This document shows positions 34,054 to 45,621 of a DNA stretch of 64,000 nt, one piece after another (position 1 is the first letter of the stretch; every line of letters begins with the position of its first letter). The notes under the pieces were generated by a model. The model saw only the letters and a program-made list of their open reading frames with translations, made no database searches and was not told the origin of the DNA. Position numbers and translations under genes: made by a program. The DNA is from Cellulomonas terrae (lineage in GTDB: Bacteria; Actinomycetota; Actinomycetes; Actinomycetales; Cellulomonadaceae). The stretch spans positions 1 to 64,000 of the forward strand of contig NZ_BJWH01000023.1 in the NCBI RefSeq assembly GCF_007990265.1, in the 5' to 3' direction.

Positions 34054-34877
34054 TGCTTGTCCTCGGGTCCGACGGTCGCGGTGGGTCCGGTGCTGGCCTG
34101 CTGCGCTTCCTCGGCGGCCTCCAGCCCGGGAAGGATCTCGACGCCGTCAGGGACCGTCGCGGCCGACAGCTCGGTGGCACCCGAGTACGCGTCGAGCTCG
34201 AGCGGCTCGTCCGCGTCCGTCACGGACCAGCCCAGCCCGACCTCCGCGGCGTCCCGCACGTAGAGCTGGACGGCCGGGGACGCGTCCAGGCCCTTGCGCA
34301 GGTCGTCGGGGTTGCCGATCGCCCGCACCACGTACGGCGGCGAGTACACCCGGCCGTGCAGCTTCAGGACGTTGCCGACGCACTGGAACGCGCTCGTCGA
34401 GATCACCCGCTGGTCCATCAGCGACATCGCCTCGGCGCCCCCGGCCCACAGGGCGTTGATCACGGCCTGCAGGTCCTGCTGGTGCACCAGGAGCGAGTCG
34501 GGGTCGGCGTCCTCGCGGCGCGGCGAGTCGACGGGTGCGTCCTCGAGCCGGACGGTCACCCCCGGACCTGTGACCGGCAGGACCCCGCCCTCGATCAGGT
34601 AGCCGGTGCTGGGCTCACCCACGGGCGACCCGGCGTTCTGCGCGGCGGTCAGGTCGTCGACGACCGCTCGCAGGGAGTCGACCTCGGTGGACAGCCGCGC
34701 CACCCGTTCGGTCTCGACCTGGGCCAGCTCGCGCAGGTCCTGCGGGTGGCGGTCGCCGGAGGCCCGCGCGAACTTGGCGTTGGCTGCGAAGAGAGCGCCC
34801 GACAGGGCCAGGACGAGCGCGACCGACAGCGTCCCGCGCGCGACGACGCCACGCGCGCGGTGCGGGTGGTCGGTCAC
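34050..34877 (-). CDS. DUF881 family membrane protein
   Basis: From the GTG seven bases after GAGGAG the protein is about 275 residues. A membrane anchor (GTLSVALVLALSGALFAANAKFA) and a coiled coil (LAQVETERVARLSTEVDSLRAVVDDL) precede the DUF881 domain (VTVRLEDAP, then LQAVINALWAGGAEAMSLMDQRV). DUF881 proteins are common beside crgA and the sortase in actinobacteria, and a wall-associated role is suspected. The gene is divergent from crgA. Confidence 0.88.
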   Translation of the reverse strand: MTDHPHRARGVVARGTLSVALVLALSGALFAANAKFARASGDRHPQDLRELAQVETERVARLSTEVDSLRAVVDDLTAAQNAGSPVGEPSTGYLIEGGVLPVTGPGVTVRLEDAPVDSPRREDADPDSLLVHQQDLQAVINALWAGGAEAMSLMDQRVISTSAFQCVGNVLKLHGRVYSPPYVVRAIGNPDDLRKGLDASPAVQLYVRDAAEVGLGWSVTDADEPLELDAYSGATELSAATVPDGVEILPGLEAAEEAQQASTGPTATVGPEDKQ

Positions 34878-35062
34878 GGACGGCTCCTCGGGCAGGTGCA
34901 GCAACGGGCGGGCTTCCCGCGGGCACTACGCTAGGTCACGAAGCGAGGAGTCCGTGACGAAGCGGCCCCCCGCACCATCATCGACCGCCCGACGACCACG
35001 ACATCACCCGCGTGGTCTCCCGTGGCCCGAGGGCCGCACCGCCGCAGGACAGGAGCACGGAC

Positions 35063-35311
35063 GTGCCTGAGTCGAAGTCGCGCAAGAAGGCGACGTACAC
35101 ACCGCCGCCCGCCAAGTCGACGGGACCCAAGGTCAACGCGCCCTGGTTCCTCCCCGTGATGCTCGGGCTGATGATCCTCGGACTGATCTGGATCGTCGTC
35201 ACGTACCTCACGCAGTCGCAGTACCCGATCCCGGGCATCGACCAGTGGAACCTGCTCATCGGGTTCGGCTTCATCGTGGCCGGCTTCGCGATGACGACGC
35301 GCTGGCGCTGA
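35063..35311 (+). CDS. crgA: CrgA, cell-division regulator
   Basis: The GTG eight bases after AGGAG gives 82 residues: a basic N-terminal tail (PESKSRKKATYTPPP) and two membrane spans (FLPVMLGLMILGLIWIVVTYL and WNLLIGFGFIVAGFAMTT) joined by the conserved YPIPGIDQWN loop. CrgA helps assemble the septal peptidoglycan machinery and is typical of actinobacteria near the origin. Confidence 0.93.
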   Translation: MPESKSRKKATYTPPPAKSTGPKVNAPWFLPVMLGLMILGLIWIVVTYLTQSQYPIPGIDQWNLLIGFGFIVAGFAMTTRWR

Positions 35312-35333
35312 CGCCGGTCGCACGTCGGTCCGG

Positions 35334-35364
35334 AGGCGCCGTCCGCAGCTCGCGGGCGGCGCCT
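35334..35364 (+). terminator. crgA terminator
   Basis: A 13-bp stem, one G:T pair included, closes a five-base loop 22 bases after the crgA stop and is followed by a TTCG stretch. Confidence 0.65.
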
Positions 35365-35499
35365 TCGTCGACCCCGGGGCCCGGCTGAGCGCCGAGCGCT
35401 CCCGTCCGCTTCGTCCCCATGGTCACCCACGGGTCCCATCCACAGGCGCCGCTTCTGACCTGCGAGAACATCGGGGCTGTCCCCAGCGGTGCACAAGTC

Positions 35500-35508
35500 T
35501 GTGGATAA
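35500..35508 (-). promoter_or_regulatory. Isolated perfect DnaA box between crgA and the rhomboid gene
   Basis: TGTGGATAA is the exact complement of TTATCCACA. It is followed by AACTAC and GTAGTT in inverted order around ACGGTT, then a TTCCACAGG half match, all within 35 bases. The 324-base gap 35312-35635 holds this, the crgA terminator and nothing else evident. It may titrate DnaA or be chance. Confidence 0.45.
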
Positions 35509-35635
35509 CTACACGGTTGTAGTTCCACAGGTGTGAACAACGATGGGGATGGCGCCGGGGTCGTCGAAACCGGCTCCCCAGGCCGTCGTGCGCGCGGAGC
35601 GCCACGCCGTGGTCGACCCCGCCGCAGGAAGCGCG

Positions 35636-36433
35636 TCAGGAGGAGAAGGCGCCGATCGACGCGTACGCGAGCAGCGTGGCGACGAGGAGCACGGCGCCGA
35701 GGGCCACCGGCGCGAGGACCGCGACGAGCTGGCGTCGGGCCGGCGGGGCGTAGGCGTACGCAGCCGCGAGGAGCCCACCGGTGACCAGCCCGCCGACGTG
35801 CGCCTGCCAGGCGATGTTCGACATGACGAACCCGAGCGCCAGGTTGATGCCGATGAGCACGAGGATGCCGCGGACGTCGCCGCCCAGCCGCTTGCTGACC
35901 ACGAGGATCGCGCCGAACAGCCCGAACACGGCACCGGACGCACCGACGCTGCTGGTCGCCCAGCTGTCCGTCGCGGTGGCCAGCAGCACGGAACCCACCG
36001 AGCCACCGACGGCGGACATCAGGTAGAGCGTGATGTACCGGGCGCGCCCGAGCGCGTTCTCGAGGGTGGGACCGACGAACCAGAGGGCCACCATGTTGAA
36101 CACGATGTGCAGGTACTGGCCGGGGGAGTGCAGGAACGCGGCGGTGAGGAAGCGCCACGGTTCGTAGAACGCGACGACCGGGTGGAAGAGCCACCGGGTG
36201 GTCCAGTCCGGCACGACGAGCTGCAGGACGAAGCTGACGACGCACAGGCCGATCAGCGTGAGCGTGACGATCGGTCGACCCTCGTGCCGGACACCGCCGA
36301 GCGCGGTCCGGGTGGTCGGGAGCGCGCGCGCCGCCTCGGCGACGCAGTCGACGCAGTGGATTCCGACGGCGGCCTGCCGCTGGCACTCGGGGCAGGTGGG
36401 CCGGCCGCACCGCTGGCACCGCACGTACGACAC
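35636..36433 (-). CDS. Rhomboid-family intramembrane serine protease
   Basis: The protein has an N-terminal zinc-finger-like segment (CQRCGRPTCPECQ, CVDC) and a rhomboid domain with about six spans, GASGAVFG containing the catalytic Ser and a later AWQAHVGG containing the catalytic His. Rhomboids cleave membrane proteins within the bilayer. Clearly coding sequence continues upstream of the GTG used here (CPRHPDRV, the other half of the finger) to just after the cyclophilin stop, but that stretch has no ATG, GTG or TTG; an ATC at 36499 is the only plausible start. The true protein is then 22 residues longer. Confidence 0.88.
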   Translation of the reverse strand: MSYVRCQRCGRPTCPECQRQAAVGIHCVDCVAEAARALPTTRTALGGVRHEGRPIVTLTLIGLCVVSFVLQLVVPDWTTRWLFHPVVAFYEPWRFLTAAFLHSPGQYLHIVFNMVALWFVGPTLENALGRARYITLYLMSAVGGSVGSVLLATATDSWATSSVGASGAVFGLFGAILVVSKRLGGDVRGILVLIGINLALGFVMSNIAWQAHVGGLVTGGLLAAAYAYAPPARRQLVAVLAPVALGAVLLVATLLAYASIGAFSS

Positions 36434-36505
36434 CCGGTCGGGGTGCCGCGGGCAGACCGGCGGCGCGACCGGCGCGCCCGGGTCGGGAGTCGTGCTGATG
36501 GTGTC

Positions 36506-37045
36506 TCAGTCCTCGATCGTGATCGAGTTGATGACGATGTCCTCGACGGGACGGTCGCCGGGGCGGACGCGCGTCTTCTCGATGGCGTCGACCACGGCGC
36601 GGCTCTCGTCGTCGGCGACCTTGCCGAAGATCGTGTGCTTGCCGTTGAGCCACTCCGTGGGGGCCACGGAGATGAAGAACTGCGAGCCGTTGGTGCCGCC
36701 GACCTTGCCGGTGGCGGGGTCGAGGCGCTTGCCGGCGTTGGCCATGGCGAGCAGGTAGGGCTCGTTGAACGACAGCTCCGGGTGGATCTCGTCGTCGAAC
36801 GTGTAGCCCGGGCCGCCGCGTCCGGTGCCCAGCGGGTCCCCGCCCTGGATCATGAAGCCGGAGATCACGCGGTGGAACACGACGCCGTCGTACAGCGGGT
36901 CGGTCCGCTCCTCGCCCGTGGTCGGGTCCGTCCACGGGGTCGATCCCGTGGCCAGCCCGGTGAAGTTCTGCACCGTGCGGGGCGCGTGGTTCGGGTACAG
37001 CTCGATCCGGATGTCTCCGGCGGTCGTGTGGAGGGTCGCAAACAT
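36506..37045 (-). CDS. Cyclophilin-type peptidyl-prolyl cis-trans isomerase
   Basis: From the internal ATG the protein is 179 residues with the cyclophilin signature FHRVISGFMIQGGDP, NGSQFFISVAPTEWLNGKHTIFGKV and the active-site Arg in HRVI. No signal peptide is present, so it acts in the cytoplasm as a folding catalyst. Its stop lies seven bases before the inferred start of the rhomboid gene. The pair PpiA-rhomboid near crgA is common in actinobacteria. Confidence 0.93.
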   Translation of the reverse strand: MFATLHTTAGDIRIELYPNHAPRTVQNFTGLATGSTPWTDPTTGEERTDPLYDGVVFHRVISGFMIQGGDPLGTGRGGPGYTFDDEIHPELSFNEPYLLAMANAGKRLDPATGKVGGTNGSQFFISVAPTEWLNGKHTIFGKVADDESRAVVDAIEKTRVRPGDRPVEDIVINSITIED

Positions 37046-37175
37046 GCGAGAAGTCTCGCACGCGACCTCCCTGAGCACCCGAAATCACACGGTTGCCCAG
37101 GCCACAGCCCCTGCACTACCCCGCGCACGGTGGCAGAGTGGGAGGCCAGTGCAGCCGACGAGCCGGGAGCCGAGA

Positions 37176-38087
37176 ATGCCGTTCACGAAGAGCCGCCCGA
37201 AGATCGATGTCGACACGGAGAAGCTGAAGGACCAGGCGGCCGACCTGGGCGCGACGCTCGCCGACGCCGCGAAGAGCGCGAAGGAGACCGCCGGGACTGC
37301 CGCGTCGAAGGCCGGGGACGCTGCCACCCAGGCCAAGGACTGGACCACGCCGAAGGTCGAGCAGGCCATCGACTGGCTCCTGCCCCGGGTGGAGCACCTG
37401 TACAAGGAGAGCGTCAAGGCGGCCGCGCCCAAGGTGGAGAGCGCCGCGGAGAAGGTCTCGCCCGCCATCGACACCGCACACGACAAGCTCGTCGACGACC
37501 TCCTGCCCAAGCTGGTCGCCGCGATGAACGAGGCCGCGGTCCGGGCCGGCGCCGCCGTGGAGCAGGCCGCCGACAGCGCAGCCAAGGGTGGCAAGAAGAG
37601 GGCCGCCGCCCTCGCCGCGGCGGCCGAGGCCGCGTCCGGCAAGAAGAAGCACACGGGTGCCAAGGTCTTCTGGCTGCTCGCCGCCCTCATCGGCATCGGT
37701 GCGGGGGTCGCCGCCTGGACGCGTTCGCGCTCGAGCGTGGACCCGTGGGCCGAGCCGTGGGAGCCGACGGACGCCAGCTCGGCCCACACCCGGGTGGGCG
37801 ACGCCGCGGACGCGGTCGGGGAGGCCGCGGGCAGTGCCGTCGCCAAGGGCCTGGACGCCACCCGCAAGGCCGCCGAGAAGGTGACCGCCGCGACGGACGT
37901 CGCCAAGGAGAAGGTCGCCGACGCCAGCGAGAAGGTCGCCGAGGTGACCGACGCCGCCAAGGAGAAGGTCGCGGAGGCGACGGAGGCCGCCAAGAAGGCG
38001 ACCACCCGCCGCACCACCAAGCCGGCCGACGGCGTGGCGCCCGACCCGGTCGTCAACCCGACGGTCGAGGGCGACAAGCCCGTCTGA
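37176..38087 (+). CDS. Repetitive helical membrane protein, LEA/apolipoprotein-like
   Basis: The ATG follows GGGAGCCGAGA and gives 303 residues. The protein is rich in Ala, Lys, Glu and Asp in 11-residue-like repeats (KDQAADLGATLADAAKSAKET, and near the C-terminus KEKVADASEKVAEVTDAAKEK), predicting long amphipathic helices as in LEA or apolipoprotein folds. A single span lies in the middle (AKVFWLLAALIGIGAGVAAW), so helices flank the membrane on both sides. No enzyme motif is seen. It may protect the membrane or bind the surface of DNA or lipids; that is inference. It diverges from the cyclophilin gene. Confidence 0.7.
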   Translation: MPFTKSRPKIDVDTEKLKDQAADLGATLADAAKSAKETAGTAASKAGDAATQAKDWTTPKVEQAIDWLLPRVEHLYKESVKAAAPKVESAAEKVSPAIDTAHDKLVDDLLPKLVAAMNEAAVRAGAAVEQAADSAAKGGKKRAAALAAAAEAASGKKKHTGAKVFWLLAALIGIGAGVAAWTRSRSSVDPWAEPWEPTDASSAHTRVGDAADAVGEAAGSAVAKGLDATRKAAEKVTAATDVAKEKVADASEKVAEVTDAAKEKVAEATEAAKKATTRRTTKPADGVAPDPVVNPTVEGDKPV

Positions 38088-38099
38088 CGCACAGGTCGC

Positions 38100-38131
38100 A
38101 CGGCCCCCGGTCCCCATGGACCGGGGGCCGT
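38100..38131. terminator. Terminator upstream of the cellulase
   Basis: A perfect 14-bp stem (ACGGCCCCCGGTCC and complement) with a CCAT loop lies 13 bases after the helical membrane protein gene. It insulates the cellulase promoter from upstream transcription. Confidence 0.85.
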
Positions 38132-38140
38132 CGTCGTGTA

Positions 38141-38154
38141 CCGAAACGTTTTGG
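38141..38154. promoter_or_regulatory. Candidate LacI-family operator upstream of the cellulase
   Basis: CCGAAACGTTTTGG is a 14-base near-palindrome around the centre ACGT, of the AAACGTTT type bound by LacI-family repressors. It is 124 bases before the cellulase ATG. Cellulase genes of actinobacteria are commonly repressed by LacI-family CebR/CelR regulators that respond to cellobiose. The regulator gene is not in the window. Confidence 0.45.
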
Positions 38155-38169
38155 CCGTTGACCCTCTGA

Positions 38170-41436
<3,267 letters not shown>

Positions 41437-41448
41437 CCGACAGGACGT

Positions 41449-41489
41449 CGAAGGGCGCTCACCCCGCTGACCGGGGTGGGCGCCCTTCG
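41449..41489. terminator. Bidirectional terminator between cellulase and hisF-like gene
   Basis: An 18-bp stem, with one mismatch, closes a CTGA loop between two convergent genes (CGAAGGGCGCTCACCCCG and its near complement). Confidence 0.85.
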
Positions 41490-41504
41490 GCGTCTGTGCT
41501 GGGG

Positions 41505-42302
41505 TCAGTCGGCGCTGTGCACCGGGCGCACGCGCTCGCCCAGCTCGGCGAGCTGCGCCTTCATCTCCCCGACCGTCAGGGTGTGCTCGACGCGCGGCGA
41601 GTAGAGCATCGAGCTGGTGATCGCTCCCGTGGCGCCGATCCGGAACGCGTCCGCGACGTGGCTGACCAGCCCGGCGCCGCCCGAGGCGATGACCGGCAGC
41701 GACACCGCCTCGGTGATCTGCTGCGTGATGTCCAGGTCGTAGCCCGAGCCCGTGCCGTCGCGGTCGATGCTGTTCACGACGATCTCGCCCGCGCCCAGGT
41801 CCTGCCCGCGCTTCGCCCACTCGACCGCGTCCATGCCGGTGTAGGTGCGCGCGCCGTCGATGGCGATCTCGTAGCCGCTGGGGATCGTCGCGGTCTTCTC
41901 GACGCGCTTGACCTGCATGCTCAGCACGATGCACTGCCGGCCGAACTCGACCGACCCCTGCGTGATGATCTGCGGGTTCCGCACGGCCATCGAGTCGATG
42001 CTGATCTTCTCCGCACCCGCCCGCAGGACCTCGTGCATGTCCTCGAGGTGCCGGATCCCGCCCCCGACCGTCAGCGGCACGAACGTCCGGTGCGCCGCCC
42101 TGCGGATCATGGCGAGGTCGATCTGGCGCTTCTGGGCGCTGGCCATGATGTCGTAGATGACGATCTCGTCGACGTCCTCGTGGTACAGCCGGTCCGCCAG
42201 CTCGGCGGGGTCCCCCACGTCGATGTTGTCCTGGAACTGCTGGGCCTTGGTGACGCGCCCGTCCTTGACGTCGAAGCAGGCGATCAGCCGGTTAGCGAGC
42301 AT
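41505..42302 (-). CDS. HisF-like cyclase subunit with Gln in place of catalytic Asp130
   Basis: The 265-residue protein is an (beta/alpha)8 barrel of the HisF family: IACFDVKDGRVTKAQQF, VPLTVGGGIR, VNSIDRDGTGSGYD and VIASGGAG with the two phosphate sites. Asp11 is kept, but aligned to Thermotoga HisF the essential Asp130 is Gln130 (IVLSMQVKRV). It overlaps the HisH-like gene by eleven bases and no other histidine gene is near. Divergent HisF/HisH pairs outside his operons often aminate other substrates in sugar or secondary metabolism. Loss of Asp130 argues against normal imidazole glycerol phosphate synthesis. The family is sure; the substrate is unknown. Confidence 0.85.
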   Translation of the reverse strand: MLANRLIACFDVKDGRVTKAQQFQDNIDVGDPAELADRLYHEDVDEIVIYDIMASAQKRQIDLAMIRRAAHRTFVPLTVGGGIRHLEDMHEVLRAGAEKISIDSMAVRNPQIITQGSVEFGRQCIVLSMQVKRVEKTATIPSGYEIAIDGARTYTGMDAVEWAKRGQDLGAGEIVVNSIDRDGTGSGYDLDITQQITEAVSLPVIASGGAGLVSHVADAFRIGATGAITSSMLYSPRVEHTLTVGEMKAQLAELGERVRPVHSAD

Positions 42303-42921
42303 CCGTCACGTCCTTGATGTCGAGGTCGCAGAACGCCTTCAGCACCTGGAGGCCCGCGCGGGCGCTCTTCTCGGTGTGGAACTGCGTCGCCATGATGTTC
42401 TTGTGCGCGACGGCGGCCGCGAACTGCTGGCCGTACGTCGTGACCCCGACCAGCGTGGAATCGTCGGACGGACGCGCATAGAAAGAATTCACGAAGTAGT
42501 AGTAGCCGCCCGGCGTGAATGCGCGGGAAAAGGGGTGGTCGCCGTGCACCTCGACGGTGTTCCAGCCCATGTGCGGCACCCGGACCTGGGAGCTGTCGAA
42601 CTCGTGCACGCTGCCCTGGAGCCAGCCGAGGCACTCGACGTCACCCTCGGCAGAGTGCTCGAACAGCACCTGCAGACCGACGCACACACCGAGAAACCCC
42701 TGGCCATCGCCGAGAACCTTCTCGGTGAGGTGGTCGATCCAGCCCTCCTGGGCGAGCGACTCCATGGTCACGCCCGCTGCGCCGACCCCGGGCAGGATGT
42801 ACTTGTCGACCTCGTCGCACTCACCCGGCTTGGCCACGAGCGCGTGCGGGACACCGAGATGTTCGAGCGCATAAGAAATGCTCTGCGAATTACCGGTGCG
42901 GTAGTCGATGATCCCGATCAC
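42292..42921 (-). CDS. HisH-like glutamine amidotransferase subunit
   Basis: The 209-residue protein has ILPGVGAAG, the nucleophile in GVCVGLQ and His-Glu in TQFHTEKS, so glutaminase activity is probably intact. It begins MIGIIDYRTGNSQSIS. It should pass ammonia through the barrel of the HisF-like partner encoded next. The N-terminal and a middle stretch are AT-richer than neighbours (near 42480 and 42880), which could mean transfer or relaxed translation starts. The pair stands alone, upstream of nothing else on the strand except the ABC exporter end. Confidence 0.85.
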   Translation of the reverse strand: MIGIIDYRTGNSQSISYALEHLGVPHALVAKPGECDEVDKYILPGVGAAGVTMESLAQEGWIDHLTEKVLGDGQGFLGVCVGLQVLFEHSAEGDVECLGWLQGSVHEFDSSQVRVPHMGWNTVEVHGDHPFSRAFTPGGYYYFVNSFYARPSDDSTLVGVTTYGQQFAAAVAHKNIMATQFHTEKSARAGLQVLKAFCDLDIKDVTDAR

Positions 42922-42963
42922 TTGCCCAATCCTACACCGGACAGATGTCTCGAATGCCGGACG

Positions 42964-43782
42964 TCAGTCGAGGAACAGCGCCCGCAGCCGGACGGTCGTG
43001 AACGCCAGGCCGAGGCCGATCATGACGACGAAGTACGCCACGTGCGTGAGCATCGCGCCGTCGAGGACCCCGAGCGTCAGGCCACGGACCAGCTCCACCG
43101 CGTGCCACAGCGGCAGCGCCTTGATCAGGCCCTGGATCCAGCCGGGGTAGACCGTGATCGGGTAGAACGTCGCCGAGAACAGGAACATCGGCAGCATGAC
43201 GAAGTTGATCCAGTCCATCTGCTGGAAGGTCTTCATGTAGCTGGTGACGGCCATCCCGACGGAGGCGAACCCGAACGCCACGAGCAGCACCGCGGGGATG
43301 GCGAGCGCGGCGGTCCAGGCCAGGTTGAGGCCCATGACCTGCATGACCGTGAGGAAGCCGATGGCGTAGACGCCGCCGCGCAGGAGCGCGTACGTGATCT
43401 CCCCGAACGCCACGTCCAGCGGTCCGAGCGACGTTGCGAGCATCCCGTCGTAGAGCTTGCCGAAGTGCATCTTGAAGAACACGTTCCACGTCGAGTCGTA
43501 CACCGCGCCGTTCATCGCCGAGACGGCGAGCAGGGCCGGCGCGATGAAGGCCGCGTAGGACACGGACGTGCCGTTCGGCAGCTCGACGTCGCCGATGAAC
43601 GTGCCCAGCCCGAGTCCCATCGCGAGCAGGAAGAACACCGGCTCGAAGAAGCCGGACAGCACGATGACCCAGTTGGTGCTCCTGGTCGCCTTGAGCCCGC
43701 GCGCGACGACGGACCGCGCGTTGCGCGCGTACAGCGAGCTGATCGTGGCCCGGTGGGTGGGTTCGGTCGTGGTCGTGGTCAT
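42964..43782 (-). CDS. ABC-2 type exporter permease, second subunit
   Basis: The 272-residue protein has a basic N-terminus and six hydrophobic segments (for example FFEPVFFLLAMGLGLGTFI and the conserved MFLFSATFYPITVYPGWIQ), typical of daunorubicin/NodJ-type ABC-2 permeases. Its ATG overlaps the stop of the first permease gene. With that permease and the ATPase it forms an exporter of unknown substrate, possibly a drug or lipid. Confidence 0.9.
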   Translation of the reverse strand: MTTTTTEPTHRATISSLYARNARSVVARGLKATRSTNWVIVLSGFFEPVFFLLAMGLGLGTFIGDVELPNGTSVSYAAFIAPALLAVSAMNGAVYDSTWNVFFKMHFGKLYDGMLATSLGPLDVAFGEITYALLRGGVYAIGFLTVMQVMGLNLAWTAALAIPAVLLVAFGFASVGMAVTSYMKTFQQMDWINFVMLPMFLFSATFYPITVYPGWIQGLIKALPLWHAVELVRGLTLGVLDGAMLTHVAYFVVMIGLGLAFTTVRLRALFLD

Positions 43783-44615
43783 CCCGCCCTCAGCCTCCGC
43801 ACGAACACCCGTCGCGCCAGCACCCAGCCGACGACGGCGAGGACGACGAGGATCACCAGGTGCCAGCCGACCGGCCAGGCGCCGGGCGGTGAGCCGTAGG
43901 AGAGTGTCCGGCCGATCTCGCTGGCGTGCCAGATGGGCGAGATCCAGCCGATCCACTGCAGCCAGGTGGGCAGGGTCGCCAGGGGGAAGAAGGTGCCCGA
44001 GAACAGGAACAGCGGTGTGAAGACGAACCGGTTGACCAGCGCGAACTGCCCCTTGTCCTCGGTCAGCCCGGCCGAGAACGCCATGAGCGGCAGCCCGAAC
44101 GCCAGGCCGCCGAGCACCCCGACCAGCGGCATCAGCGCCCCGGTCAGCGGATCGCCGACGGCACCGAACGCCAGGATCAGCAGGTAGTAGATCGTGCAGG
44201 TGAACAGCATCCGCAGCACGACCGAGATCACGAGCCCGGCGGCGATCTGCGGCGGCGCGATCGGGGAGGCGTTCATGCCCCAGAAGATCCGGCGCCACTT
44301 GAACCCGGCCATGATGACGAACGTGAACTCGTCCATCGCCACCGTGACGGCGGCGGTGGCCAGCAGCGCGGGCGCCACGAACCACACGTAGTCCACGAGC
44401 CCGTCGGCACCCGACGCGATGGGCTGGTCCAAGAACGCCGCGAGGCCGAGCCCGATGCCGAGCAGGTAGAGCAGCGGGTTGCCGACGCTGCCGACCACGA
44501 TGGTCCAGCCGTACGCCTTCATCCCGCGCAGCTGGTGCTCGGCGATGTACCAGGCGCCGAACCGGCGCGGCCGGGCGGCCGCCGTGACCGCGGCCTCGGA
44601 GATCGTCGTCGTCAC
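43779..44615 (-). CDS. ABC-2 type exporter permease, first subunit
   Basis: The GTG overlaps the ATPase stop by four bases and gives 278 residues with six spans, including the conserved FLFSGTFFPLATLPTWLQ near the end. It is a paralogue of the following permease. Two unlike permeases with one ATPase make a heteromeric exporter of the DrrAB/NodIJ type. Confidence 0.9.
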   Translation of the reverse strand: MTTTISEAAVTAAARPRRFGAWYIAEHQLRGMKAYGWTIVVGSVGNPLLYLLGIGLGLAAFLDQPIASGADGLVDYVWFVAPALLATAAVTVAMDEFTFVIMAGFKWRRIFWGMNASPIAPPQIAAGLVISVVLRMLFTCTIYYLLILAFGAVGDPLTGALMPLVGVLGGLAFGLPLMAFSAGLTEDKGQFALVNRFVFTPLFLFSGTFFPLATLPTWLQWIGWISPIWHASEIGRTLSYGSPPGAWPVGWHLVILVVLAVVGWVLARRVFVRRLRAG

Positions 44616-45538
44616 TCGATCAGGCTCCGTCCCGTGAGCCGCAGGAACACGTCCTCCAGGCTGGACCGGCGCACCAGCGACGTCGTCGGGTGCAGGCCCA
44701 GGTGCGTGACGCGCTCCAGCACCGCCTCGCCGTCCTGCGCGTAGAGCAGCACCCGGTCGGGGAGGACCTCGATGCGCTCCACCAGACCCGCCATCTGCTC
44801 GGCGGCGGCCGCGTTGCGCTCCGACCCGAACCGCAGCTCGACCACCTCGCGCGTCGAGTACTGCCGGATCAGGGACGACGGGCTGCCCTCGGCCATGATC
44901 CTGCCCTTGTCGACGACCACCAGCCGGTCGCACAGCTGCTCTGCCTCGTCCATGTAGTGCGTGGTGAGCACGAGCGTCGTGCCACGCTCCTTCAGGCGGA
45001 ACAGCCGGTCCCACAGCACGTGCCGCGCCTGCGGGTCGAGGCCCGTCGTCGGCTCGTCGAGCATGAGGATGCGCGGCTCGTTGATCAGCGCGCGGGCGAT
45101 GGTGAGCCGGCGCTTCATGCCACCCGACAGGTCGTCGACCTTGGCGTTGCGCTTCTCCTCCAGCTGCGCGAAGCCGAGCAGCTCGTCGGCCCTCGTCGCG
45201 CACACCGACCGCGGGATGCCGAAGTAGCGACCGTAGACGATCAGGTTGTCCCGCACGCGCAGCTCGGTGTCGAGGTTGTCCTCCTGGGGCACCACCCCGA
45301 GCAGCGACCGGATCTCCGGACCGTGCGAGTCCGGGTCGAGGCCGAGCACCGTCAGGTCCCCGGCGGTGCGCTGCGACACCGCGCCGACCATCCGCATCGT
45401 CGTGGACTTGCCGGCACCGTTGGGCCCGAGCAGGCCGAACGACTCGCCCGGCGGGACCTCGAAGTCGATGCCGTCGACGGCGGTGAAGTCGCCGAAGCGC
45501 TTGGTGAGGCCGTGGGCGGCGATGACGGGTGCGGTCAC
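44612..45538 (-). CDS. ABC exporter ATP-binding protein, DrrA/NodI-type
   Basis: The 308-residue protein has Walker A GPNGAGKST, Q-loop VVPQEDNLD, signature LSGGMKRRL, Walker B RILMLDEPT and the switch His in LTTHYMDEA. A C-terminal extension of about 80 residues fits DrrA/NodI-type exporters. The GTG start is the first gene of the three-gene operon and diverges from the acetyltransferase. Confidence 0.93.
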   Translation of the reverse strand: MTAPVIAAHGLTKRFGDFTAVDGIDFEVPPGESFGLLGPNGAGKSTTMRMVGAVSQRTAGDLTVLGLDPDSHGPEIRSLLGVVPQEDNLDTELRVRDNLIVYGRYFGIPRSVCATRADELLGFAQLEEKRNAKVDDLSGGMKRRLTIARALINEPRILMLDEPTTGLDPQARHVLWDRLFRLKERGTTLVLTTHYMDEAEQLCDRLVVVDKGRIMAEGSPSSLIRQYSTREVVELRFGSERNAAAAEQMAGLVERIEVLPDRVLLYAQDGEAVLERVTHLGLHPTTSLVRRSSLEDVFLRLTGRSLIE

Positions 45539-45621
45539 AGCGGACCAACCTATGCGAGGGGACCGACAGCACCCAGCGCATTCCAGTTGACCAGGGCAGT
45601 GGGTGCGGGCAGCCTGCACCG

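Noticed and set aside
36825..37175. N-terminal extension of the helical repeat protein
   Set aside because: It overlaps the cyclophilin gene on the other strand and lacks repeats; the ATG at 37176 has a ribosome site.
42157..43899. Plus-strand open frame of 580 codons opposite the HisH-like and permease genes
   Set aside because: Compositional shadow; the His/Arg/Asp-rich sequence has no fold signature.
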